DNA of 64,000 nucleotides, taken from Kosakonia arachidis (GTDB lineage Bacteria > Pseudomonadota > Gammaproteobacteria > Enterobacterales > Enterobacteriaceae). This document shows positions 1 to 7,513 of the stretch, piece by piece. Below the pieces are notes generated by a model that had not been told where the DNA came from, ran no database searches, and saw only the letters and a program-made list of their open reading frames with translations. The translations under genes and the position numbers were made by a program. Location of the stretch: NCBI RefSeq assembly GCF_900116535.1, contig NZ_FPAU01000005.1:62001-126000 (forward strand). Reading direction: 5' to 3'. Each line of letters begins with the position of its first letter. The stretch's first letter is position 1.

Positions 1-233
1 CGGATGATTTGCACCACATCTTCCAGTTTGTCGATCTGGCTTATCATTTGCTCCAGCCGCTGGTCGTTAGCAACCTGTAGCCAGATACGGCTCTGTTCGC
101 CGTTTTGTAGCGGTAAACAGAGAATACCTTCCACGTTGAACGCTCGCCGCGCAAATAACCCGCAAACATGCGTCATGACGCCCGGATGGTTACGCACGGT
201 GAGTTCTAGAATGACGTTATCAGTTGTTTGCAT
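1..233 (-). CDS. ilvN: Acetolactate synthase isozyme I small (regulatory) subunit, partial
   Basis: The first 77 codons of a small ACT-domain protein are visible; the 3' end lies outside the window. It starts [18 protein letters not shown] and continues with a segment typical of IlvN ([20 protein letters not shown]). IlvN binds the catalytic subunit IlvB and gives valine feedback inhibition of the first common step of branched-chain amino acid synthesis. It follows ilvB after 3 bases in the same orientation, as in the ivbL-ilvB-ilvN operon of enterobacteria, so expression should follow the attenuator in front of ilvB. The identification is secure; only the truncation by the window edge limits it. 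Confidence 0.96.
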   Translation of the reverse strand, partial: MQTTDNVILELTVRNHPGVMTHVCGLFARRAFNVEGILCLPLQNGEQSRIWLQVANDQRLEQMISQIDKLEDVVQII

Positions 234-236
234 GGC

Positions 237-1925
237 TTATTCCCCCACCATTTCGGTATTTGCCGCACCCGGCGGCACCATCGGATAAACTTTCTCTTGC
301 GGGTCGATACGGACATGGATCAATGCCGGGCCAGGGCGAGAGATGATCCCCAGCAACGCGGCCTGCGGATCGGCGACGGCGTTTAAATCACACGTTTGCA
401 GGCCGAAACCTGCGGCAATCTGCATAAAATTAATCATCCCAGGATAGGTTGCCGCAAACACGCCAGATTTATAGAACAGGCTCTGCTGCTGGTGAACCAG
501 CCCCAACGCTTCGTTGTTCATTAACACGATCTTCACATCGAGGTTATTCTCTGCGGCCGTGGCCATTTCCTGAATATTCATCATCAGGCTGCCGTCGCCA
601 GAGAAGCAGATAACTTTGCGATCCGGGTTCGCCAGCGCAGCGCCAATAGCAGCAGGGAGCCCAAACCCCATGGTGCCCAGACCGCCGGAAGTCAGCCACT
701 GACGCGGACGATTAAGCGGGTAGGCCTGCGCCGTCCACATCTGATGCTGGCCCACATCGGTTGTAATAATGGCGTTATCGTCTACGCAAGCTGCAACGGC
801 GTTGATTAGACCGTAGTGGCTCAGCGGATCACCGCCCTGCGGAATGGCACCCGGAAATTCGTGTTGCAGTTGCTCAACCGTGTTACGCCAGGTGTGGCGG
901 GAGTGCGCCTCAATGTACGGGAGCATCGCGTCAAGCACCTCGCCGACATCACCCTGGATCGCCACATGCGCCTGCTTCACTTTGCCAAGCTCCGCGCGGT
1001 CGATATCAACATGGATAATTTTGGCATTCGGGCAGAACTGCTCTGTTTTCCCAATTGCCCGGTCATCAAAACGCGCCCCCAGCACCACCAGTAAATCCGC
1101 TTCTTGCAGGATAAAGTTGGTGCTGCGTGCGCCGTGCATCCCCAGCATGCCCAGCGACAGCGGGTGTTGCTTCGGCAGCATGCCGAGCGCCATCAGCGTC
1201 ATGGTGGTCGGCAGATTGGCTTTCTCCGCCAGATGACGAATCTGCTGCGGCGCATTGATTACTCCACCGCCGAGATAAAGCACCGGGCGCTGTGCGGCAT
1301 TGATCATCTCCGCGGCTTCGCGCACCGCCTGCGCATTCCAGGCCGGGGCTGGGGTTTTGTAGCCAGGTTCCGGCAGTTCGCTCAGGGTGATTTCTGCCGT
1401 CTGCACATCTTTAGGAATATCTATCCACACCGGGCCAGGGCGGCCAGACTGTGCAATGCGAAACGCATCGCAGATCACCTGCGGCAGTTCGGCGATGTCA
1501 CGCACCAGGTAGTTGTGTTTTGTGATGGGGATAGAGATGCCGTAAGTGTCTACTTCCTGGAACGCATCGGTACCGATCATCGAGGCGGGTACTTGGCCGG
1601 TAATGCAAACCAGCGGGATGGAGTCGAGACGCGCATCGGCGATGGCGGTCACCAGGTTGGTCGCACCCGGCCCGCTACAGGCCAGACAGACCGCCGGCAG
1701 GCCTTGTGTACGCGCCATACCCTGCGCAATAAAACCTGCGCCCTGCTCGTGGCGCGCCAGCACATGGCGAATCTGTTTGCTCTGGCTGAGCGCGTCGTAC
1801 AGTGGCAGAACCGTACCGCCAGGAATACCGGTTACCGTGGTGATGCCCTGTCGTTCCAGTAAATGAACAATCAGTTGCGCGCCAGTGTAGCGCGTGGGTT
1901 GTGATGTGCTGCCCGAACTTGCCAT
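237..1925 (-). CDS. ilvB: Acetolactate synthase isozyme I large (catalytic) subunit
   Basis: A 562-residue thiamine-diphosphate enzyme that condenses two pyruvates to acetolactate, or pyruvate and 2-oxobutyrate to acetohydroxybutyrate, in valine, leucine and isoleucine synthesis. It shows the N-terminal pyrimidine-binding domain (VTGIPGGTVLPLYDAL, and the conserved Glu in LARHEQGAGF), a central domain, and the C-terminal ThDP/Mg motif starting GDGSLMMN. The reading frame is open upstream for 45 more codons, but the start at MASSGSTSQPTRYTG matches the known IlvB N terminus and sits after the attenuator. IlvN follows 3 bases downstream. Length agrees with the E. coli enzyme (562 residues). Confidence 0.97.
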   Translation of the reverse strand: MASSGSTSQPTRYTGAQLIVHLLERQGITTVTGIPGGTVLPLYDALSQSKQIRHVLARHEQGAGFIAQGMARTQGLPAVCLACSGPGATNLVTAIADARLDSIPLVCITGQVPASMIGTDAFQEVDTYGISIPITKHNYLVRDIAELPQVICDAFRIAQSGRPGPVWIDIPKDVQTAEITLSELPEPGYKTPAPAWNAQAVREAAEMINAAQRPVLYLGGGVINAPQQIRHLAEKANLPTTMTLMALGMLPKQHPLSLGMLGMHGARSTNFILQEADLLVVLGARFDDRAIGKTEQFCPNAKIIHVDIDRAELGKVKQAHVAIQGDVGEVLDAMLPYIEAHSRHTWRNTVEQLQHEFPGAIPQGGDPLSHYGLINAVAACVDDNAIITTDVGQHQMWTAQAYPLNRPRQWLTSGGLGTMGFGLPAAIGAALANPDRKVICFSGDGSLMMNIQEMATAAENNLDVKIVLMNNEALGLVHQQQSLFYKSGVFAATYPGMINFMQIAAGFGLQTCDLNAVADPQAALLGIISRPGPALIHVRIDPQEKVYPMVPPGAANTEMVGE

Positions 1926-1972
1926 GCTCCAGTCCTTTTCTTCTGAGCCAGCTTTCCGGAGGGCGTTAAACG

Positions 1973-2005
1973 AAAAACCCCGCCGGTTTGCGCCGGCGGG
2001 GTTTT
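1973..2005 (-). terminator. ilvBN attenuator terminator
   Basis: A GC-rich inverted repeat (CCCCGCCGG pairing with CCGGCGGGG) lies between the leader peptide stop and ilvB and is followed, on the minus strand, by a run of T. The position and the Val/Leu-rich leader show that it is the attenuator of the operon: ribosome stalling in ivbL when valyl- or leucyl-tRNA is short should prevent its formation. Confidence 0.9.
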
Positions 2006-2028
2006 GGAATCGTGTGTTGTTCCGGACC

Positions 2029-2127
2029 CTACGGCGCATTGCCGACGACCACCACCACACGCACGACGACCACCGCGGCGTTATGCGCGGTTTTTAGTAG
2101 GCTCATCGACATTGTGGAAGCGTTCAT
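2029..2127 (-). CDS. ivbL: ilvB operon leader peptide
   Basis: A 32-codon leader ending in AAVVVVRVVVVVGNAP, directly followed by the attenuator hairpin. The long run of Val codons is the sensor: ribosomes stall there when charged tRNA-Val is scarce, which disfavours the terminator and lets transcription enter ilvB. The C-terminal half is identical to the E. coli IvbL pattern as I remember it. I chose the ATG at 2127 (MNASTMSMSLLKTAHN) because it gives the usual 32 residues and has AGG about six bases upstream. An in-frame ATG at 2145 would add six residues (MTDRSL). Confidence 0.93.
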   Translation of the reverse strand: MNASTMSMSLLKTAHNAAVVVVRVVVVVGNAP

Positions 2128-2256
2128 TAGGGACCTGTCTGTCATGTAATTAACAGGATTTATACAAACACAGGATTTCGTCGCCGACAACTGCTTTTTA
2201 CGCACCCGCAGAAAACTGTGCGGTGTATCACGTTTGGTTATGCAGCCGCTGAAAAC

Positions 2257-2331
2257 AAAAAACCTCGCCGGAGCGAGGTTTTCATGCAGTTTTTGCGGTT
2301 GGTGGCCGCAAACACACTACGTTACGTCAAC
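2257..2331 (-). ncRNA. istR: IstR-1 antisense RNA (antitoxin of TisB)
   Basis: A 75-nt RNA is predicted from a promoter with TTGCAC and TATAGT 17 bases apart, a start at the G opposite 2331, and an intrinsic terminator (AACCTCGC/GCGAGGTT followed by T4GT4). Its first bases read GTTGACGTAACGTAGTGTG, close to the 5' end of E. coli IstR-1. The complement of this 5' end recurs in the tisB leader at about 2550-2574 with only wobble differences and one A-C mismatch. That is the known mechanism: IstR-1 pairs with the tisAB leader at the ribosome standby site and blocks toxin synthesis. The location between ilvB and tisB is the E. coli location. Confidence 0.92.
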
Positions 2332-2337
2332 AGGGGA

Positions 2338-2366
2338 ACTATACGCGGAAACAGGCAGTCGTGCAA
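2338..2366 (-). promoter_or_regulatory. Promoter of IstR-1
   Basis: On the minus strand TTGCAC (opposite 2361-2366) and TATAGT (opposite 2338-2343) are separated by exactly 17 bases, with the inferred RNA start 6 bases after the -10 element. This strong constitutive promoter fits a continuously made antitoxin RNA. Confidence 0.82.
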
Positions 2367-2427
2367 TTTTCAGGCGTTTTCTCCCGCATTGAGTATGGAT
2401 CAAGCTCAAAATTTCGTCCAACAAATG

Positions 2428-2457
2428 CTGTATATATAAACAGTATTAATATATACT
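2428..2457 (+). promoter_or_regulatory. LexA operator and SOS promoter of tisB
   Basis: CTGTATATATAAACAG at 2428-2443 differs from the LexA consensus CTGTATATATATACAG at one base. It overlaps the -35 region of a promoter with TATACT at 2452-2457. The SOS response should therefore induce tisB, as in E. coli. Confidence 0.93.
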
Positions 2458-2639
2458 GACCTTGCTAATCAGTGTGCAGGGGCCGCACCTCTACGGCGCA
2501 AACAAGTCCTGGCTGAAACGGGTGGTGCCGTCAGCGCCTTAACCCCTAAGCGAGCACACTGCGTTACGCCAACAACACGGCTGACAACAGGCAGCGGAAA
2601 GGTAAGCCAGCCGGTGCTCCTGAACCAGAGGAGACGCGT

Positions 2640-2729
2640 ATGAGCGGAATGGAACTGTTTATTCTGATCCTGAAACTCATTGTTGCTTTGCTGCAACTGC
2701 TTGAAGCTGTCCTGAAATTCCTGCGTTAA
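2640..2729 (+). CDS. tisB: TisB membrane toxin (type I toxin-antitoxin)
   Basis: A 29-residue hydrophobic peptide, MSGMELFILILKLIVALLQL followed by LEAVLKFLR, with the same length and charge pattern as E. coli TisB (Lys in the membrane helix, acidic residue after the second leucine cluster, basic C terminus). It inserts in the inner membrane, lowers proton motive force and promotes persistence after DNA damage. A good ribosome site (GAGGAG, six bases before ATG) precedes it. The leader carries the IstR-1 target at about 2550-2574, and a LexA box lies 200 bases upstream. No convincing tisA frame is visible in the leader. Confidence 0.95.
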   Translation: MSGMELFILILKLIVALLQLLEAVLKFLR

Positions 2730-2749
2730 TTTAGGTTCAAGCCGCACCA

Positions 2750-2776
2750 AAGAGGGGCGGGCAACCGCCCCTCTTT
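2750..2776 (+). terminator. Intrinsic terminator of tisB
   Basis: A ten-base stem (AGAGGGGCGG with CCGCCCCTCT, loop GCAA) followed by a short T run, 20 bases after the tisB stop codon. Confidence 0.88.
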
Positions 2777-2848
2777 AACATCGTTAATCTGGTATCCGCT
2801 GCGGGAGGCATGTTACATTTTGGTGACAACTCACTCGCCCAGGCCACC

Positions 2849-3682
2849 ATGACACTATCCGTTTTCTGCATTTTGCTGTTTGCAGCTCTGCTTCATGCCA
2901 GCTGGAATGCCATCGTGAAATCCGGCAGTGACAAACTCTATTCGGCGATTGCCGTAAGCGGTTCTGCCGCGCTGATCGCGCTAATTTTATTACCTTTCTC
3001 GCCACAGCCGACGCTCGCCAGCGTGCCTTACCTCGCCGTCTCGTGTGCGTTGCAGGTGGTTTACACGGTGCTGGTGGCGAAAACTTACCAGGTTTCGGAT
3101 ATGAGCCAGACCTATCCGCTGATGCGTGGCACCGCACCGTTGCTGGTGGCGCTTATTAGCGTGTTGATCCTTGGCGATTCACTTTCTGGCGTGGCGTGGG
3201 GCGGTATTGCCGTGATCTGCCTGTCGATACTGGCGATGGCGTTTAACGGACGCATGCAGGCACGCAAAGGGATCTGGCTGGCGCTTATTAATTCAGGGTT
3301 TATCGCGGGTTACACGCTGGTCGATGGCACCGGCGTTCGCCTTGCCGGTTCTGCGCTGGGCTATACATTATGGACTTTTTTCCTTAACGGTTTTTGCCTG
3401 TTGTTCTGGGCGATGCTGGTGCGGCGGCGAGAGGTGACACCTTATCTGCTCGCCAGCTGGAAAAAAGGCATTCCCGGCGGCATTGGCACCATGGGGTCTT
3501 ACGGCCTGGCGCTGTGGGCGATGACGCAAGCGCCGCTGGCGGTCGTCGCTGCGCTGCGCGAAACCTCGATTCTGTTCGGCGCGCTGATTGCGTTTGTTCT
3601 TCTCAAAGAGCAGGTTGCCGGACTACGGATTGTTGCTGCCTGTGGCATTGCCGCTGGCGCGATACTGCTGCGCCTTTCCTGA
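2849..3682 (+). CDS. EamA-family (DMT superfamily) inner-membrane transporter
   Basis: A 277-residue very hydrophobic protein with two repeated EamA units (roughly residues 5-135 and 145-275), together about ten membrane helices. The opening LFAALLHASWNAIVKSG and the segment YPLMRGTAPLLVAL are typical of the family, which exports small metabolites such as amino acids. The substrate cannot be read from the sequence. I took the ATG at 2849, since the open frame from 2810 adds 13 polar residues that overlap the region just after the tisB terminator. It is followed by emrD in the same direction after 177 bases. I do not recall an orthologue at this place in E. coli. Confidence 0.85.
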   Translation: MTLSVFCILLFAALLHASWNAIVKSGSDKLYSAIAVSGSAALIALILLPFSPQPTLASVPYLAVSCALQVVYTVLVAKTYQVSDMSQTYPLMRGTAPLLVALISVLILGDSLSGVAWGGIAVICLSILAMAFNGRMQARKGIWLALINSGFIAGYTLVDGTGVRLAGSALGYTLWTFFLNGFCLLFWAMLVRRREVTPYLLASWKKGIPGGIGTMGSYGLALWAMTQAPLAVVAALRETSILFGALIAFVLLKEQVAGLRIVAACGIAAGAILLRLS

Positions 3683-3859
3683 AGTTCGCTGGCAACAAAA
3701 GTTGCCGAATGTTGTCTATAAAACCTGCCTGTCACCTTCCTGCTTTTGCACCGGGTCATTGTGGTTCTGTCATCTGGTTGTGCTAGATTTCTCCGGCATT
3801 AAGGCTCTATTGCAGCCATATATTCTTTAATTCTTCATTTTTTAAAAGTAATCATCGAC

Positions 3860-5044
3860 ATGAAAAGGCAGAGAAACGTCAATTTGTTATTGATGCTGGT
3901 ACTTCTGGTGACTGTCGGGCAGATGGCGCAAACCATCTATATCCCGGCGATAGCGGATATGGCGCTCACCCTGAATGTTCGCGAAGGCGCGGTGCAAAGC
4001 GTCATGGCAGCATATCTGCTGACTTACGGCGTATCCCAACTCTTCTATGGCCCGCTGGCGGACAGAGTCGGTCGCCGCCCGGTGATCCTTGCCGGGATGG
4101 GCATCTTTTTGCTGGCGACGCTGATCGCTATTACCACGCACAACCTGTCGATGTTAATTCTGGCCAGCGCCTTACAGGGCATCGGCACTGGCGTGGGTGG
4201 CGTGATGGCGCGAACGCTGCCGCGCGATCTGTATGCCGGAACGGAACTGCGTCACGCCAACAGTTTGTTGAATATGGGGATTTTGGTTAGTCCGCTGCTT
4301 GCACCGCTGATTGGTGGCGTGCTGAATACGCTGTTTAACTGGCGCGCCTGTTTTATTTTTCTGCTGGTGCTGTGCCTGGTCGTCACCTGGAGTATGGCGC
4401 GCTGGATGCCGGAAACCCGGCCAAAAGACGCGCCGCGCCTCCGCCTGCTGGCCAGCTATAAAACCCTGTTCGGCAATGGCGCATTTAATTGTTACCTGCT
4501 GATGTTGATTGGCGGTCTGTCCGGGATTGCAGTCTTTGAAGCCAGCTCGGGTGTGTTGATGGGCGGCGTGCTGGGTCTGAACAGCATGATGGTCAGTGTC
4601 CTGTTTATTCTGCCGGTGCCAGCGGCCTTTTTCGGTGCCTGGTTTGCCGGGCGGCAAAACAAGCGCTTTACATCGTTGATGTGGCAGGCAGTGATCTGCT
4701 GCGTGACGGCCGGTCTGATGATGTGGATCCCGGGTATTGTCGGGGTGATGAATATCTGGACACTGGTCGTGCCCGCTGCGCTGTTTTTCTTCGGCGCCGG
4801 GATGCTGTTCCCGCTGGCGACCAGCGGTGCGATGGAGCCATTCCCGTTTCTGGCGGGCACTGCGGGCGCGTTGGTTGGCGGGTTGCAGAACATCGGCTCC
4901 GGCGGCCTGGCATGGCTCTCTTCACAACTGCCGCAGAACGGCCAGTTTAGCCTTGGGATGCTGATGACGCTGGCCGGGCTTTTAATTCTGTTGTGCTGGC
5001 TGCCGCTGGCGACGCGCTTTTCTCGCCATGAACCGGTGATTTAA
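3860..5044 (+). CDS. emrD: Multidrug efflux MFS transporter EmrD
   Basis: A 394-residue protein, the normal length for EmrD, with twelve predicted membrane helices of the major facilitator superfamily. The loop 2-3 signature GPLADRVGRRPVILAGM is present, and the N terminus (MKRQRNVNLLLMLVLLVTVGQMAQ, cytoplasmic basic start, then helix 1) agrees with EmrD. It exports amphipathic compounds and uncouplers by drug/proton antiport. Its last 98 bases are overlapped on the other strand by the 3' end of the hydrolase gene ending at 4947. Confidence 0.94.
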   Translation: MKRQRNVNLLLMLVLLVTVGQMAQTIYIPAIADMALTLNVREGAVQSVMAAYLLTYGVSQLFYGPLADRVGRRPVILAGMGIFLLATLIAITTHNLSMLILASALQGIGTGVGGVMARTLPRDLYAGTELRHANSLLNMGILVSPLLAPLIGGVLNTLFNWRACFIFLLVLCLVVTWSMARWMPETRPKDAPRLRLLASYKTLFGNGAFNCYLLMLIGGLSGIAVFEASSGVLMGGVLGLNSMMVSVLFILPVPAAFFGAWFAGRQNKRFTSLMWQAVICCVTAGLMMWIPGIVGVMNIWTLVVPAALFFFGAGMLFPLATSGAMEPFPFLAGTAGALVGGLQNIGSGGLAWLSSQLPQNGQFSLGMLMTLAGLLILLCWLPLATRFSRHEPVI

Positions 5045-6035
5045 CTTCATGATGGCCCGGCTTTGCATCGGGCTTATCGCACTCCGGCGCAATCATCATT
5101 TTCAGTAACGGCTCCGGCCCTGGTCGCCATGCGCCTTCTTCCCCATCATAAAATTGCGTATCGGTATTGATCGCATAGGGAATTTTCACCTTACTGAGTT
5201 CGCAAGCCATAAAATGGGCAAAAGCCATTTGCGATTCGGTGGGTGCATTTTTAATGGATTCGCCTACCGCCCAGCCGCCAACCCAACTGGCATGCCCGGA
5301 TTTCTGCTGCCAGCGCACCGCTGTATTGATCCGCGCGCGGATGGCGGCTTTTTCCGCCGCCGTGCCCGATGTCCACGGATATTTACCGCTATTTTTCTGT
5401 GGCCCCCACGGGAAAATGTGCCACTCGGCTAACAGATAGTTCTGGCTGTGCGGCGGCAGCTTCAGCGAGGAGAGATCTTCTGGCGCGGCGCGCAGACGCG
5501 GGGCAATAAAAATCATGCGTTGAGCGTCGATATCATGCAGGGTGCGCACGACATTTTCATAGGCGCGATTTAATGCGGGTAAATCACGGTTAAGTTTCTC
5601 AGCCGGTTCATAAATCACATCAAAACCGAGCGTCGGGTGCCCGGTACCGAAAAAGTTCGCTACCGTTGACCACCATGCCACCAGCTGCGCTTCGTTTTTG
5701 GCGTCAGGATCGGCTTTGAAGCTGTCTGCCTGATAGGCAATCACCGGGATCATCCCATACTGTTCGCAGGCCTCCACCAGTTTACGCAGGTGGATCAGGC
5801 GCGCCTCCGTCATGTTATCTGCAACGCGAATGCGCACATGACGGATACCGGCGTCGTAGAAATCACGCACGATCAGCGGGTCGAACTCGCGGATACCACG
5901 ATCGGTACGCGCCCAGTCGACATCCATCCCCACCCCCAGCTTTTGCGCATATTGCGCCGCCGTCAGCGGAGTATCAGCGGCAAACACAGCGGTTCCCGCC
6001 AACAGCATAACAACTGCAATCAGTGGCTTTAACAC
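4947..6035 (-). CDS. Secreted cellulase-like glycoside hydrolase (GH5-type)
   Basis: A protein of about 362 residues with a cleavable signal peptide (LKPLIAVVMLLAGTAVFA, then ADTP) and a TIM-barrel-like body. VIYEPAE resembles the beta-4 acid/base motif of GH5 cellulases (usually NEP, here YEP). AEWHIFPWG resembles the strand with the conserved His, and GGWAVGES could hold the nucleophile. The C-terminal 45 residues are low-complexity (Ala, Ser, Lys, Pro). I prefer the GTG start at 6035, which has AAGG six bases upstream and gives a compact signal peptide. The ATG at 6068 has no visible ribosome site. The 3' end runs 98 bases into emrD on the other strand. Hydrolase fold is likely; the exact substrate is unknown. 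Confidence 0.72.
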   Translation of the reverse strand: MLKPLIAVVMLLAGTAVFAADTPLTAAQYAQKLGVGMDVDWARTDRGIREFDPLIVRDFYDAGIRHVRIRVADNMTEARLIHLRKLVEACEQYGMIPVIAYQADSFKADPDAKNEAQLVAWWSTVANFFGTGHPTLGFDVIYEPAEKLNRDLPALNRAYENVVRTLHDIDAQRMIFIAPRLRAAPEDLSSLKLPPHSQNYLLAEWHIFPWGPQKNSGKYPWTSGTAAEKAAIRARINTAVRWQQKSGHASWVGGWAVGESIKNAPTESQMAFAHFMACELSKVKIPYAINTDTQFYDGEEGAWRPGPEPLLKMMIAPECDKPDAKPGHHEVKSPVHGEKSASPAAASTTELKARPASSASQG

Positions 6036-6195
6036 AGTTGACCTTGTGAAAATCAGGGATGAATACATGTATTTAGCATGCTTGCGTTTACACGTGTAGC
6101 AGCAAAACGTAATAAATTCTCAAAACTGCGGCCCACTTGCGCCGCTGACCAATTCCTGTTTTCTTTAACGCTCCGATTTTTACGAAAACGAACCG

Positions 6196-7512
6196 ATGAA
6201 AAACGCCGACATTCAGAAACTCATCCAGCAGTTTCCGCTTATAGAGCAGTTGATCGCGCTGAAAGAAACGCAGTGGTTTAATCCTAATAGTACCTCTGTT
6301 GCACGGGCTTTGCCGCATGTTGGCCTGACACAACAGGATGTTAACGATGCCCACGCGCGGCTTGCCCGTTTTGCGCCGTTTATCGCTCAGGCTTTCCCGG
6401 AAACGGCGGCAAGCCGCGGCATGATTGAATCTGACGTGGTTCCGATCCCGACAATGCAGCGCCGCCTCGGTCCGGATATTACCGGCGAGCTGTGGCTGAA
6501 AAAAGACAGCCATTTGCCGATTTCCGGTTCCATTAAAGCGCGCGGTGGCATTTATGAAGTGCTAACCCACGCGGAAAAACTGGCTTTCACCGCCGGATTA
6601 CTGGCGACGGATGACAATTACAGCAAACTGCTGTCGCCTGAGTTTGCCCGTTTCTTCAGTCAGTACAGCATCGCTGTTGGCTCGACGGGAAATCTTGGGT
6701 TATCGATCGGGATTATCAGCGCGCGACTCGGTTTTCGCGTCACGGTGCATATGTCAGCCGATGCCCGCGTATGGAAAAAAGCGTTGCTGCGCCGCCACGG
6801 CGTGAATGTGGTGGAGTATGCCGAAGATTACGGCGTAGCCGTCGAGCAGGGGCGCAAAGCGGCGGCGGCGGATGCGAGCTGCTTTTTTATTGATGATGAG
6901 AACTCCCGAACCCTCTTTCTGGGCTATGCCGTCGCCGGACAGCGTCTGAAAGATCAGTTCACACGGCTTGGCAAAGTGGTGGATAACGCGCATCCGCTGT
7001 TTGTCTATCTGCCGTGCGGCGTGGGTGGCGGGCCTGGCGGCGTCGCCTTTGGTCTGAAGCTGGCGTTCGGCGATGCGGTACACTGCATTTTTGCCGAACC
7101 CACGCATTCTCCTTGTATGTTGCTGGGCGTGTATACCGGGCTACATGACGGCATTGCGGTGCAGGATTTGGGGATTGATAACCAGACAGCGGCCGATGGC
7201 CTGGCGGTCGGGCGTGCTTCCGGCTTTGTCGGACGGGCAATGGAGCGCCTGCTGGACGGCTTCTACACCGTTGATGACAACACGCTTTACCAGCAACTCG
7301 GCTGGCTGGCGCAGGAAGAGGGCGTTCAACTGGAGCCATCGGCGCTGGCAGGAATGTCCGGGCCGCAGCGAATTTGCAACGACAGTGGCTATCATCAGCT
7401 GCACGGCTTTAGCCCGCAACAACTGATGCAGGCCACCCACCTGGTGTGGGCCACCGGCGGTGGCATGGTACCCGCCGATGAGATGGCGCACTATCTGGCG
7501 AAAGCCCGCTAA
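6196..7512 (+). CDS. dsdA: D-serine dehydratase (D-serine ammonia-lyase)
   Basis: A 438-residue PLP enzyme that converts D-serine to pyruvate and ammonia. The PLP lysine lies in SGSIKARGG (Lys114) and the glycine-rich phosphate loop is [10 protein letters not shown]. The N terminus ([19 protein letters not shown]) and length match DsdA. In E. coli dsdA follows the D-serine permease dsdX and is activated by the divergent dsdC. Neither is present here, and the divergent neighbour is the secreted hydrolase gene instead. The ribosome site is weak (AACGAACCG before ATG). It is therefore detoxification of D-serine with regulation that cannot be read locally. Confidence 0.95.
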   Translation: MKNADIQKLIQQFPLIEQLIALKETQWFNPNSTSVARALPHVGLTQQDVNDAHARLARFAPFIAQAFPETAASRGMIESDVVPIPTMQRRLGPDITGELWLKKDSHLPISGSIKARGGIYEVLTHAEKLAFTAGLLATDDNYSKLLSPEFARFFSQYSIAVGSTGNLGLSIGIISARLGFRVTVHMSADARVWKKALLRRHGVNVVEYAEDYGVAVEQGRKAAAADASCFFIDDENSRTLFLGYAVAGQRLKDQFTRLGKVVDNAHPLFVYLPCGVGGGPGGVAFGLKLAFGDAVHCIFAEPTHSPCMLLGVYTGLHDGIAVQDLGIDNQTAADGLAVGRASGFVGRAMERLLDGFYTVDDNTLYQQLGWLAQEEGVQLEPSALAGMSGPQRICNDSGYHQLHGFSPQQLMQATHLVWATGGGMVPADEMAHYLAKAR

Positions 7513-7513
7513 A

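Noticed and set aside
1104-1862. Long open frame (252 codons) on the plus strand inside ilvB
   Set aside because: It lies fully antisense to a well-conserved gene and its translation is His/Arg/Gln-rich with no recognisable domain. GC-rich codon use of ilvB explains it.
2218-2439. 73-codon plus-strand frame between ivbL and tisB
   Set aside because: It runs through the IstR terminator, the IstR gene and its promoter. No family similarity and no ribosome site.
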